A stretch of DNA of 64,000 nt, from NCBI GenBank assembly GCA_022820805.1, contig JAJEEV010000013.1, positions 144,967 to 208,966 of the forward strand, given 5' to 3'. Positions 51,823-60,031 of this stretch are shown here, piece after piece (positions within the stretch are counted from its first letter, which is position 1; the number at the start of each line of letters is the position of its first letter). The stretch is from Acidimicrobiia bacterium. GTDB lineage: Bacteria; Actinomycetota; Acidimicrobiia; Acidimicrobiales; Aldehydirespiratoraceae. A program made the translations under genes and the position numbers. The notes beneath the pieces are model-generated. The model was given only the letters and a program-made list of their open reading frames with translations. It ran no database searches and was not told the DNA's origin.

Positions 51823-52803
51823 ATGAGCCTCGACGGCCGCGCCGGCCAGCCGGTGGAAGTAGCCATAGTCGGTTCCGGACCGGCCGGGCTCACCGCGGCG
51901 ATCTACACCGCCCGGGCCAACCTGTCGCCCGTGGTGCTGGAGGGCGAGCCGAGCTCGACCAGCGACCAGCCGGGCGGTCAGCTCATGCTCACCACCGACG
52001 TGGAGAACTATCCCGGCTTCCCCGAGGGTGTCATGGGTCCGGAGCTGATGCAGCGGTTCCGGGAGCAGGCGGTCCGCTTCGGGGCCGAGATCCACACCGT
52101 CAAGGCCTCCCGGGTGGACCTGTCAGCCCAGCCCTACGGCATCTGGACGGGCGATCCCGACGCGCCGGAGCCGACGCTCCGGGCCTGGACGGTGATCGTG
52201 TCCACCGGCGCCCAGTCGCTCATGCTGGGGCTTGATCGAGAACTCGAGATGGTGGGCCACGGCCTCTCCACCTGCGCGACCTGTGACGGATTCTTCTTCC
52301 GGGATCAGCCCATTGCCGTGGTCGGGGGAGGCGACTCCGCAATGGAGGAGTCGATCTTCCTGACCCGCTTCGCCTCGAAGGTCACCGTCATCCACCGCCG
52401 TGACGCCCTGAGAGCCTCGAAGATCATGCAGCAGCGGGCCTTCGACAACGAGCGGATCGAGTTCATGTGGAACACGGTCGTCGAGGAGTATCTGGGCGAG
52501 CAGGCGCTGAACGGCCTGCGCGTCCGCAACACCGTCAGCGGCGACGCATCGGTCCTGGATGTGACCGGCTGCTTCATCGCCATCGGTCACTCCCCCAACA
52601 CCGAGCTCTTCGCCGGCCAGTTGGAGATGAAGGAGAACGGCTATCTCGTCACCGCGCCGGACTCCACCAGGACCGCCGTCGAGGGCGTATTCGCCTGCGG
52701 GGACGTGCAGGACGACTACTACCGCCAGGCCGTGACTGCCGCCGGCTCGGGCTGCATGGCCGCCATCGAGGCCGAGCGCTATCTCGAGAACCGCCCCGGA
52801 TAG
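51823..52803 (+). CDS. trxB: Thioredoxin reductase
   Basis: A 326-residue NADPH-dependent flavoprotein that reduces thioredoxin. It has the FAD motif IVGSGPAGLTAAIYTARANL, the redox pair STCATCDGFF (Cys-Ala-Thr-Cys), the NADPH motif VVGGGDSAMEESIFL and the closing FACGDVQDDYYRQAVTAAGSGC. It lies upstream of trxA, 65 bp apart. The chromosomal neighbourhood is conserved in actinobacteria. Confidence 0.97.
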   Translation: MSLDGRAGQPVEVAIVGSGPAGLTAAIYTARANLSPVVLEGEPSSTSDQPGGQLMLTTDVENYPGFPEGVMGPELMQRFREQAVRFGAEIHTVKASRVDLSAQPYGIWTGDPDAPEPTLRAWTVIVSTGAQSLMLGLDRELEMVGHGLSTCATCDGFFFRDQPIAVVGGGDSAMEESIFLTRFASKVTVIHRRDALRASKIMQQRAFDNERIEFMWNTVVEEYLGEQALNGLRVRNTVSGDASVLDVTGCFIAIGHSPNTELFAGQLEMKENGYLVTAPDSTRTAVEGVFACGDVQDDYYRQAVTAAGSGCMAAIEAERYLENRPG

Positions 52804-52868
52804 GGTGACCGCGCGAGGACCGCATCAAGGCGCCGGCTCCGGCACAGAACAACACAAAGGACATCAGC

Positions 52869-53195
52869 ATGGCCGAGTCACCCATCACTCTCAGCGACAA
52901 GTCATTCGACGAGGAGATCCAGGGCGCGACCACGCCGGTTCTCGTGGACTTCTGGGCCGAATGGTGTGGGCCCTGCAAGATGATCGCTCCGATCCTGGAC
53001 GAGATCGCTTCTGAGTCGGACGGGAAGCTGAAGGTGGCCAAGCTCAACGTGGACGAGGCGCCGGACATCGCCCGGCGGTTCGGTGTCATGAGCATTCCCA
53101 CTCTGATCCTCTTCAACGACGGTGAGCCGGCCAAGCGAGTCGTGGGAGCCAAGCCGAAGGCGGCTCTGCTGAGCGAGCTTGCTGAGTACCTCTGA
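52869..53195 (+). CDS. trxA: Thioredoxin
   Basis: A 108-residue classical thioredoxin with the active site WAEWCGPCKMIAP and the cis-proline segment MSIPTLILF. It is reduced by TrxB from the adjacent gene. Its last bases overlap or adjoin the cwlM-like gene. Confidence 0.97.
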   Translation: MAESPITLSDKSFDEEIQGATTPVLVDFWAEWCGPCKMIAPILDEIASESDGKLKVAKLNVDEAPDIARRFGVMSIPTLILFNDGEPAKRVVGAKPKAALLSELAEYL

Positions 53196-53202
53196 TCACG
53201 GC

Positions 53203-54192
53203 GTGCCCTCCTCCCCCGGAGCCGGGGTACTGCCGCTGCGGCGCGGCGACACGGGTGAGGCTGTCCGCGATCTCCAGGAGAGGCTGACGCTGATCGGCTA
53301 CGGGACCGGCGGCGACCATCACGAGTTCGGCGCGGCCACCGAGGCGTCCCTCCGCCAGTTCCAGAGCGACCGCGGCCTGGTGGTCGACGGCGTCTGCGGA
53401 CCGCAGTCCTGGAACGCTCTGGTGGAGGCCGACCACCGGCTTGGAGACCGGCTTCTCTACTACCGGGCCCCGATGATGCGCGGCGACGACGTGGCGGATC
53501 TGCAGCGGCGCCTCGGGCAACTGGGCTTCGACGCGCACTGGGTCGACGGGATCCTGGGGCCGAGGACTCAGGCCGCGATCAGGCAGTTCCAACAGAACGC
53601 CGGTCTTCCCGACGACGGCGTGGTGGGCCGGTCGACCGTCGAAGCCCTCGAACGGCTCACCCGACCGGCCGCCGCGGAGGTGACCATCACCGAGGTGCGC
53701 GAGCACGAGCGGCTGCGCCATCAGCCCAGCAGCGTGGAAGGCCGGCGCATAGTGATCGGCGACACCGGCGAACTGCCCGTGATCGCGCAGGCCGTGGCTC
53801 GCCGCCTGCGCCAGGCCGGAGCCGAGGTGCTCTCGTTCAGCACTCCGGACCTGAGCCACCAGGCGCGAACCTCCAACCAGTGGAACGGCGACATCTACCT
53901 GGGGGTGACACTGGCCGTCGACAACTTCGGCTTCTCGTACTTCGCCACCCGTGGATTCGAGTCCGTCGGCGGCCGTGCGCTGGCACAGCGATGCTGCGCG
54001 GCGCTCGCTCCCGTGCTCGCAGAACCGACCCCGGCCACCGCGATGCGGCTGCCCATCCTCCGCGAGACTCGGATGCCGGCCGTCTGGTGTCGCCTCGGAC
54101 CGGGCTCGACTGTGGTACCCCAGACTCCGCGCATCGCGCTGGGACTTGCTCACGCCGTGATCGACTGGTGCCACGACCCCGGGCTACACTGA
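53203..54192 (+). CDS. cwlM: CwlM-like protein: two peptidoglycan-binding domains and an inactive amidase domain
   Basis: A 329-residue protein with two tandem PG_binding_1 repeats (LRRGDTGEAVRDLQERLTLIG and MRGDDVADLQRRLGQLGFDA) and a C-terminal amidase_3-like domain from about residue 175. The zinc ligands of active amidases (His in DPGHGG, His in the S-x-HxN strand) are missing: the equivalents read IVIGDTGELP and YLGVTLAV. In mycobacteria CwlM sits at the same locus, is cytoplasmic, also lacks these ligands and activates MurA. No signal peptide is visible here. GTG 53203 is used; TTG 53179 inside trxA is an alternative. Confidence 0.85.
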   Translation: MPSSPGAGVLPLRRGDTGEAVRDLQERLTLIGYGTGGDHHEFGAATEASLRQFQSDRGLVVDGVCGPQSWNALVEADHRLGDRLLYYRAPMMRGDDVADLQRRLGQLGFDAHWVDGILGPRTQAAIRQFQQNAGLPDDGVVGRSTVEALERLTRPAAAEVTITEVREHERLRHQPSSVEGRRIVIGDTGELPVIAQAVARRLRQAGAEVLSFSTPDLSHQARTSNQWNGDIYLGVTLAVDNFGFSYFATRGFESVGGRALAQRCCAALAPVLAEPTPATAMRLPILRETRMPAVWCRLGPGSTVVPQTPRIALGLAHAVIDWCHDPGLH

Positions 54193-54235
54193 ATCAGACT
54201 CCAGTAGGTTCATTTCAATATGGTCCTGTGCTTAT

Positions 54236-55102
54236 TCACATGATCAGGTGATAGATGCGCTCCAGGTCGGACAGGCCGCTGAATTGGATCGTGATCCTGC
54301 CTCTGCTCTTGTTCAACTTGACCGACACCCGGGTCTCGAGCCTTGTCGAGAGGAGCTCCTCCAACTCGAGAATCCCAGCCTGAACCTCCTCTGAGCCTGC
54401 TCCGTTGTCGCCGGTCGGTTCGGCAGCCGCCTTCGCTCCGACCGGCCGGCCCTCCGCCGCTCTCCGCTCGGTCTCCCGAACGGTCAGGTTGTCGCGCACG
54501 ATCTGCTCGGCCAGGGCTTGACGGGCCTCGTCCTCCTCGAGGGCGAGCAGTGCCCGGCCGTGGCCGGCTGAGAGTTGACCCTCCACGACGAGCCGCTGTA
54601 CCGAGGGAGCCAGGTTCAGCAGGCGAACCGTGTTCGCGATCGCGGACCGGGAACGGCCCACCCGGGAAGCGACCTCATCCTGGGTCAAGCCGAAATCGTC
54701 CATCAGCTGCCGGTAGGCCGCAGCCTCCTCGAGGGCATTGAGATCCTGACGGTGTACGTTCTCCACGACCGCGGCCTCAAGCGATCCCTTGTCGTCCGCG
54801 GACCGCACGAGGGTGGGGATGCTCCGGAGGCCGGCTCGCTGGGCGGCGCGCCAGCGGCGCTCGCCGGCGATAATCTCGTATCCTTCAGATGCTTCTCGGA
54901 CAATGATCGGCTGAATCACTCCGACTTCGGAGATGGACTCGGCCAGGGCCGTGAGAGCTTCCTCGTCGAATCGGTCCCTCGGCTGATAGGGATTCGGCAC
55001 GATGTGGACTATGTCGACGTCCTGGAATGCCGAATCGGTGGTGTCGGACTCGGTCGGGATCAGGGCTCCGAGACCCTTCCCGAGCCCACTACGGCGTGCC
55101 AC
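54236..55102 (-). CDS. parB: Chromosome partitioning protein ParB
   Basis: A 288-residue ParB. The N-terminal CTPase/nuclease-like domain has QPRDRFDEEALTALAESI and IAGERRWRAAQRAGL. The helix-turn-helix region DEVASRVGRSRSAIANTVRLL recognises parS. The C-terminal dimerisation part ends GLSDLERIYHLIM. It overlaps the parA gene by 14 bp and converges on the cwlM-like gene. A parS-like site lies upstream of parA. Confidence 0.96.
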   Translation of the reverse strand: MARRSGLGKGLGALIPTESDTTDSAFQDVDIVHIVPNPYQPRDRFDEEALTALAESISEVGVIQPIIVREASEGYEIIAGERRWRAAQRAGLRSIPTLVRSADDKGSLEAAVVENVHRQDLNALEEAAAYRQLMDDFGLTQDEVASRVGRSRSAIANTVRLLNLAPSVQRLVVEGQLSAGHGRALLALEEDEARQALAEQIVRDNLTVRETERRAAEGRPVGAKAAAEPTGDNGAGSEEVQAGILELEELLSTRLETRVSVKLNKSRGRITIQFSGLSDLERIYHLIM

Positions 55103-55883
55103 GGAGTATCTCCTTTGCCAGGGCGCGATATGCCGTCGCGCCCTTGGATAGAGAATCGTAGAGAGTGATCGGTTGGCCGAACGACGGTGCTTCGCTCAGG
55201 CGCACCGTGCGAGGCACCACCTGCCAGCACACCTTGTCGCCGTAGTGGGCCCGTACTTCCCGGGCGACGTCTCGCGACAGGTTGGTCCGCGCGTCGTACA
55301 TGGTGAGCACTACCTTCGTCAGCTCCAGGCCCGGATTGAGGCTGCGCTGGACCATCCCGATGTTCTGGACGAGCTGGGTCAGCCCTTCAAGTGCGAAGTA
55401 CTCCGTCTGGATGGGGACCATCACCTCATCGGCCGCGGTCAGCCCATTTACCGTGAGCAGGCCAAGCGACGGCGGGCAGTCGATCATGATGATGTCGTAC
55501 TCCCCCACGATTCCGGAAATCGCCTCTCTGAGCTTGCATTCCCTGCTCATCGCGGCCACCAGCTCAATCTCGGCGCCAGCGAGATCGAGGCTCGATGGCA
55601 CGATGTGCAGGCCCTTGATCGCGGTCGGCTCGACGATCTCGTCGAGGTCGACGTCCCCGAGGAGCACCTCGTAGATTGAGGCCTCCAGACCTCGGGTGTC
55701 CAATCCGACACTGGTCGTGGCGTTCGCCTGAGGGTCCAGATCGACTACCAGTGTCTTGAGTCCACGCTCAGCAAAACAGGCCGAGAGATTCACCGTCGTG
55801 GTTGTCTTGCCCACCCCACCCTTCTGGTTGGCCACGGCGAAGATCCGGGCGCGGGCGTCAGACCGCTGCTGTGCGATACCCAC
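55089..55883 (-). CDS. parA: Chromosome partitioning ATPase ParA (Soj)
   Basis: A 264-residue deviant Walker A ATPase with VANQKGGVGKTTTTVNLSA (P-loop at about 20-28), DLDPQANATTSVG and IIMIDCPPSLGLLTVN. It drives origin segregation with ParB. GTG 55883 is the start. The upstream region has a parS-like palindrome, and a solo end of the interspersed repeat lies between parS and the start. Confidence 0.96.
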   Translation of the reverse strand: MGIAQQRSDARARIFAVANQKGGVGKTTTTVNLSACFAERGLKTLVVDLDPQANATTSVGLDTRGLEASIYEVLLGDVDLDEIVEPTAIKGLHIVPSSLDLAGAEIELVAAMSRECKLREAISGIVGEYDIIMIDCPPSLGLLTVNGLTAADEVMVPIQTEYFALEGLTQLVQNIGMVQRSLNPGLELTKVVLTMYDARTNLSRDVAREVRAHYGDKVCWQVVPRTVRLSEAPSFGQPITLYDSLSKGATAYRALAKEILRGTP

Positions 55884-55928
55884 GACGAGGGCTCCCTTCG
55901 CTGGCCGGCGATCAACGGTGCCATACTA

Positions 55929-55946
55929 AGAGGCCGAGCCGATAGG
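55929..55946 (-). repeat. Solo element end between parA and parS
   Basis: AGAGGCCGAGCCGATAGG matches the inverted right end of the 137-bp element at 17 of 18 positions. It lies 20 bp from the parS-like site in the parA leader region. Confidence 0.5.
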
Positions 55947-55966
55947 GGCGCGAATCCGGCCTGTAC

Positions 55967-55980
55967 GTTTCACGTGAAAC
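55967..55980. promoter_or_regulatory. parS centromere-like site
   Basis: GTTTCACGTGAAAC is a perfect 14-bp palindrome equal to the core of the bacterial parS consensus (TGTTTCACGTGAAACA). It lies between parA and rsmG, near parB and the origin, as expected for ParB loading. No second copy was seen in the window. Confidence 0.9.
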
Positions 55981-55992
55981 TTCAGAGTTTGA

Positions 55993-56658
55993 TCACTTCT
56001 CCCGGATGAGGGGAGCCCGGCGGCGGGCGGCGCGGCGGCGGGGGAGACCCGCCCGCGCCGGTTCGACCCTGGTGACCGAGACGAAGTTGCCGTGCTGCGT
56101 CGACCACTGCCGGGACAGCTCACAACCAGTCAACGCCCGCAGTGGTGCTCGTTCCCACTGGGCTCGTGTTGCCGCCGATACCGACACAACCATCGAGCCA
56201 CCGGTTCGCAACAGTGGCAAACCGCACTCCGCCACCTCGGACACAGACCCGAACAGGCGAGCCACCGCTCCATGGAAGGACTCCCGGGTATCGGGGTCGT
56301 TGGCCACATCCTCCACAAGAGCGTGCTTGACCACGACGCGTGTCCTCAGGCCCGCGGCCGCTACGGCTCGCTCCGCCATGTCACATCGCCGTTCACTGGA
56401 ATCCACTAGAATCCAGCGAGATGTCGGGAGCTCCAGGGCCAGGAGCACTCCCACCACGCCGGCGCCGGCCCCGCAGTCGATGAACTCGCCGGCTGGAAGA
56501 TCCTGCCAATCGTCCAGGATGAACCCGGCCGAATGGTGGCGCAGCGCATCGAGGGACGCGCGTCCGATCGCACCAGCGGCGCGCGCCGGCCTCCACGCCT
56601 CGTCCAAGTGTCTCAGTAGTTCCGGTTCAACCTGGGCGAGCGGGCGCGGAAGGGGCAA
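55993..56658 (-). CDS. rsmG: 16S rRNA (guanine-527-N7)-methyltransferase
   Basis: A 221-residue RsmG with the SAM-binding motif FIDCGAGAGVVGVLLALELP, followed by the acidic VDSSERRCDMAERAV. VARLFGSVSEVAECGLPLL is the central family block. The C-terminus is a basic tail (RRRAARRRAPLIREK). Located between parA and jag, the usual order near the origin. Confidence 0.93.
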   Translation of the reverse strand: MPLPRPLAQVEPELLRHLDEAWRPARAAGAIGRASLDALRHHSAGFILDDWQDLPAGEFIDCGAGAGVVGVLLALELPTSRWILVDSSERRCDMAERAVAAAGLRTRVVVKHALVEDVANDPDTRESFHGAVARLFGSVSEVAECGLPLLRTGGSMVVSVSAATRAQWERAPLRALTGCELSRQWSTQHGNFVSVTRVEPARAGLPRRRAARRRAPLIREK

Positions 56659-56666
56659 CGGGTGGT

Positions 56667-57584
56667 CTAGTCGGGCAGTGTCGCGATGATCACGCGCCGG
56701 TGGGGATCCTCGCCCTCGCTACGGCTGTCTACGCGATCGATGCCGGTCACCACGTCGTGGATGATCTTCCGATCAACTCGATTCATGGGTTCGAGAGCGA
56801 TCTCCTCGCCCGACTCCAAGGCCTCTTGGGCGACTCTTCGTGTGAACTCAGCCAGAGCGGCAGCCCGACGGGCCCGAATGCCGCCCACATCCAAGCGGAT
56901 CTTGCCTTCTCGTGTGCTGCCACCAGACCGCTGCAGCACGGTCCGGACCAGTTCGTCGACGGCCTGTGCAGTCGCACCTCGACGGCCAACGAGGAGTCCA
57001 ATGTCCTCGCCATCAGCCTCGATGCGCAGGATCCCGTCCTCCACGTCGTGTCTCTTGAAGGTGAGGGGAACGCCGAGCGTGTCCCCAACCCCTTTGACGA
57101 AGGACTCGGCTAGGTCGGCCTGCTCCATGAGCGAAGGCCCGGTGTCATGATCCATCTTCGGTTCCTCAGTCTTCCTCTTGTTTCCGCCGCGTTGGTTCTG
57201 TGCGGCTCTGGCCTCGCGCGGTCTGTCGTGCGTGTTCGGCTGCGAGTGACGCCCCGGGGTCGCCGGCGACCCTCGATTCTCGCCGGCACTCGACCGTGAC
57301 GCCTCGGGCGCGCCTCCCGAGGCTCGTCCGGGGTCGGATCGCCTCGATGAGCCTGCGCCGGCCTTGCGGCTGTTCTGGCTGCGCCCTCTTCCCTCCTTGG
57401 GTCGCACCGGCGCAGGTATCACGCGGGCTCTGACTCGAGCTTCCTGCCTGACGCGACCGAACATGCCGACCCGCTCCTCGGCCAGCACCTCGAATTCAGC
57501 ATCCGATTCGTGCACTCCAAGATGGATCAGTGCCTTCTCCTTGGCGCTTGCCACTGAGTCTGACGTTATTTCCAGCCATTCCAT
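56667..57584 (-). CDS. jag: Jag/KhpB RNA-binding protein
   Basis: A 305-residue protein with three parts. The N-terminal Jag_N domain (MEWLEITSDSVASAKEKALIHLG, then FGRVRQEARVRAR) comes first. A low-complexity Arg/Ser/Gly/Pro-rich linker covers about residues 60-145. The KH (LVGRRGATAQAVDELVRTVL) and R3H (MNRVDRKIIHDVVTGID) domains complete the protein. It is an RNA-binding partner in the KhpA/KhpB pair and adjoins yidC as usual. The linker is longer than in most homologues. Confidence 0.94.
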   Translation of the reverse strand: MEWLEITSDSVASAKEKALIHLGVHESDAEFEVLAEERVGMFGRVRQEARVRARVIPAPVRPKEGRGRSQNSRKAGAGSSRRSDPGRASGGAPEASRSSAGENRGSPATPGRHSQPNTHDRPREARAAQNQRGGNKRKTEEPKMDHDTGPSLMEQADLAESFVKGVGDTLGVPLTFKRHDVEDGILRIEADGEDIGLLVGRRGATAQAVDELVRTVLQRSGGSTREGKIRLDVGGIRARRAAALAEFTRRVAQEALESGEEIALEPMNRVDRKIIHDVVTGIDRVDSRSEGEDPHRRVIIATLPD

Positions 57585-57618
57585 AATTCATCAACACCCT
57601 TCGTTGTCGAGACGAGCG

Positions 57619-58875
57619 TCAGCGTCTCTTCTTCTTGCTTCGGCTGCGGTTCGTGCCGCTCCGCTTCGGAGCCGACCCGGGGGGAGTGGTTCGTCCGCTG
57701 GCGCTCCTGCCGGAGGAGCGGCCCCGCACAGGGGCCTTGCCGGTCCGGCCGCCAGCAGTCCGGCCGGCGGCGGAGCGGCCGGCAGACGACGGTCGCTCCC
57801 GGGCCCGACCGCCGGTGTCGCTCCCGTCCCGCTTGCGCGCCGGCGCACGCTGGTCCGATCTGGCCGCCTGACGCTTACGGGCCGGAGCCTTGCCCCTCGT
57901 CGTGCTCCCGTCCCGCTTGGGGGTGGGAGCGCCCTTCTTCTCGGTGATCGACTTGGCTGAACGCTGCTTGGCCTCGGGCTCGGTCGAGTCCTCGTCCGCG
58001 GCAACCGCTCGCTGCTTGGCCACCCGTGCGCCCAGCGAGTCCTCGCCCCGGTAGAAGGACCGGGTGATGTAGGCCTGCTGGGCGATGCGGACCATGTTCG
58101 AGATGATGAAGTACACCACGACCGCGCCTGGCATGACGTACGAGAAGACCGGCAGCATGTAGGGGATCAGCTTCATCATCATCTGCTGCTGCGGGGGCAT
58201 GGCCGCCTGGCTCTGCCTGCCCTGGATCTGCCGCTGCTGGAGAAGGCTCGTGGCCAGCACGATGAGGATCATCAGGAAGTAGGGGAGCGCCCCGACGATG
58301 CCGTCGGAGAGGGCATCGCTTGCGCTGCGTGACAGGTCGACGCCCCAGGAGACCATCTCGAGGTTGCCGCTGAGGTCGCCGTACAGATCTGTGTCCCGGG
58401 AGAGGAAATCAGGATCGAACGCCAGGTCGCCCCGAGGAATGGGGGTCTGGGCGTATTCGGGTATCTCACCGAACGCGGTGTCGGAGTAGCGGCGGGAGGT
58501 GAATCCGATCTGGGTTCCGATCTCGGTCGTGCGCCTTGTCAACCCATCAACGACGCGGTACATGACAAGGAAGATCGGAGCCTGCACCAGCATCGGCAGC
58601 AAGCAGCCGACCGGGTTCAGGCCCTTCTCCTTGTAGAAGGCGGCCGTGGCCTCGTTCATGGCCTGGCGGTCGCCCCTGTGCTGGCTCTGCAACTTCTTGA
58701 GTTCCGGCATGTGCTGCTGCATCTGCAACGTCGAACGCGTGAACTTCAGGGTGAGCGGGGTCACCGCGATCGTGGTGGTCAGGGTCAGGAAGGCGATCGC
58801 CATGCCGTAGGAGGGCCAGAGCGAGTAGAACCACGCGAGTACCGCAGTGATCACGTCGAACAGCGGATCAAGCAT
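57619..58875 (-). CDS. yidC: Membrane protein insertase YidC with a long basic C-terminal tail
   Basis: A 418-residue YidC/Oxa1 insertase. The conserved core includes [44 protein letters not shown] and [18 protein letters not shown], with five helices of the actinobacterial type and no large N-terminal periplasmic domain. The last about 140 residues are a disordered Lys/Arg/Ser/Gly tail ([20 protein letters not shown] and similar, ending KKKRR), likely ribosome-binding. Start ATG 58875 overlaps yidD. Confidence 0.94.
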   Translation of the reverse strand: MLDPLFDVITAVLAWFYSLWPSYGMAIAFLTLTTTIAVTPLTLKFTRSTLQMQQHMPELKKLQSQHRGDRQAMNEATAAFYKEKGLNPVGCLLPMLVQAPIFLVMYRVVDGLTRRTTEIGTQIGFTSRRYSDTAFGEIPEYAQTPIPRGDLAFDPDFLSRDTDLYGDLSGNLEMVSWGVDLSRSASDALSDGIVGALPYFLMILIVLATSLLQQRQIQGRQSQAAMPPQQQMMMKLIPYMLPVFSYVMPGAVVVYFIISNMVRIAQQAYITRSFYRGEDSLGARVAKQRAVAADEDSTEPEAKQRSAKSITEKKGAPTPKRDGSTTRGKAPARKRQAARSDQRAPARKRDGSDTGGRARERPSSAGRSAAGRTAGGRTGKAPVRGRSSGRSASGRTTPPGSAPKRSGTNRSRSKKKRR

Positions 58876-59116
58876 CGATCATTCTCGCGTCCGGGGTCAC
58901 CGGCGGCACCGGATCCAAACCCTTCGATCCCCACGGGTGGCACCTGCCCAGGCGGCGAGCCGACAACCACACCCCGCGCCAGGTCCCGTGGGTCTGCAGC
59001 GCTTCCAGCGCGTAGGCCGAGCACGATGGAACGTACCGGCACACCGGCGCACGGCCGGTGCGAGCCACCCGGACGGCTCGCACTGCCAGACAGGCCAGTC
59101 GCGTCGAGAGCCTCAT
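58868..59116 (-). CDS. yidD: Membrane protein insertion efficiency factor YidD
   Basis: An 82-residue YidD with the family signature [15 protein letters not shown] and [16 protein letters not shown]-like [14 protein letters not shown]. The three-Cys pattern is intact. It overlaps rnpA by 4 bp (ATGA) and yidC by 8 bp. Its first codon abuts the 39-bp repeat shared with dnaN. Confidence 0.92.
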   Translation of the reverse strand: MRLSTRLACLAVRAVRVARTGRAPVCRYVPSCSAYALEALQTHGTWRGVWLSARRLGRCHPWGSKGLDPVPPVTPDARMIDA

Positions 59117-59481
59117 CCCGAACTACCACGGGCTGATCCCCACGGATCATCCCATCGGCGCCGGAGATCCGTCAGCAGCTCGCTCATCATCGCTCGCAGC
59201 TCGTCCGCGGAGAAGCGCTCCAGGGACGCCGATACTCCCAGGCGGTATTCCCCGCCCGCCAGCACCACCGATCCCTCGCCGGCAAGCTCACGTAGCGCCT
59301 CCCGCACACGACGACGGACCCGATTTCGCACGACGGCTGTCCCCACGGACCTGGGAACAGCCAGGTGGACGCGGGTCGCTCCGGGCGCGGCACGAAATGA
59401 CACCCTCAGCGGGCCTCGGCGGACGCTTATTGCAGTAGGAGCCTGGTTGCTGGTTCTCCGGCCCCGTGACAAGCCAGTCAC
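59113..59481 (-). CDS. rnpA: Ribonuclease P protein component
   Basis: A 122-residue RnpA. The core reads [28 protein letters not shown], the RNR motif of the family. The start GTG 59481 overlaps the rpmH stop by 4 bp (GTGA). The last 13 residues ([13 protein letters not shown]) are encoded by the reverse strand of a 39-bp stretch identical to part of dnaN, so the C-terminus may be a recent replacement. Confidence 0.92.
   Translation of the reverse strand: MTGLSRGRRTSNQAPTAISVRRGPLRVSFRAAPGATRVHLAVPRSVGTAVVRNRVRRRVREALRELAGEGSVVLAGGEYRLGVSASLERFSADELRAMMSELLTDLRRRWDDPWGSARGSSG
59116..59154. repeat. 39-bp exact duplicate of a dnaN segment
   Basis: The stretch starts TCCCGAACTACCACGGGCTG, ends CGGATCATCCCA and is identical, in direct orientation, to 62410-62448 in dnaN. 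Here it is the 3' end of rnpA, adjoining the yidD start. The dnaN copy encodes a conserved clamp motif, so that is the likely source. Confidence 0.85.
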
Positions 59482-59612
59482 GCTGCCAGTCGGCTCCGTC
59501 CCTTACGGCGTCGGGCTTGCAGGACGGCGCGCCCACCGCGCGTCCTCATTCGGGCCCGGAAGCCGTGTTTCTTGTGTCTCTTCCTGATGTTTGGCTGGAA
59601 TGGGCGTTTCAT
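59478..59612 (-). CDS. rpmH: Ribosomal protein bL34
   Basis: A 44-residue L34 starting [20 protein letters not shown] and ending RKGRSRLAA. It carries the typical [11 protein letters not shown] block. Variation from the consensus (KRTFQPNNRRRKRVHGFRAR) is small: P for T at position 4 and IRKRHK in the middle. ATG 59612 has no strong ribosome site. It overlaps rnpA by 4 bp. Essential ribosomal component that is short enough to escape simple length cutoffs. Confidence 0.95.
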   Translation of the reverse strand: MKRPFQPNIRKRHKKHGFRARMRTRGGRAVLQARRRKGRSRLAA

Positions 59613-60031
59613 GAGAGATCCTCCCCCGGTGTGTCCCTAGTTCGGACAGACCAGAAAAAGCCGCCGATGTGGCTGATGCTTGTGGATGAACGGCGGGATG
59701 AAAGTCCACCGTAGGGCTGCCCCCGCGTCGCGACAACCATGTGTGCTGGACGGCGGGCGGCGCTCCGATAGGCACCGCCATTTTCACAGGAACAAAGAAC
59801 AACTAGGTACCATATCTTACAAAGTTGTCATTCACTTTCTCTTCGTCTGGCCTGAACTTGCGGTTTACCTGCTTTGGGTTCTCTGACTTGCAGCCAATCG
59901 CGATGCTGCTACGTTCCGCAGGCCGTTATATATCCGAGTCGATCTGGGGTCCGGTCCTCCTCCCAACTACGGACCATGCAACTGTCTTGTCCACATCTGT
60001 GGATGACTCTGTGGAGAAAGGAGATCGATAG
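59613..60031. promoter_or_regulatory. rpmH-dnaA intergenic region with DnaA-box-like sites
   Basis: This 419-bp region holds no gene. DnaA-box-like 9-mers are TGTGGATGA at 59681, TTGTCCACA at 59987, TGTGGATGA at 59998 and TGTGGAGAA at 60010; the last three are clustered just before dnaA. The stretch 59780-59940 is clearly richer in A+T than its surroundings. It likely carries the divergent rpmH and dnaA promoters and DnaA autoregulation sites, and could be part of the origin. Confidence 0.6.
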
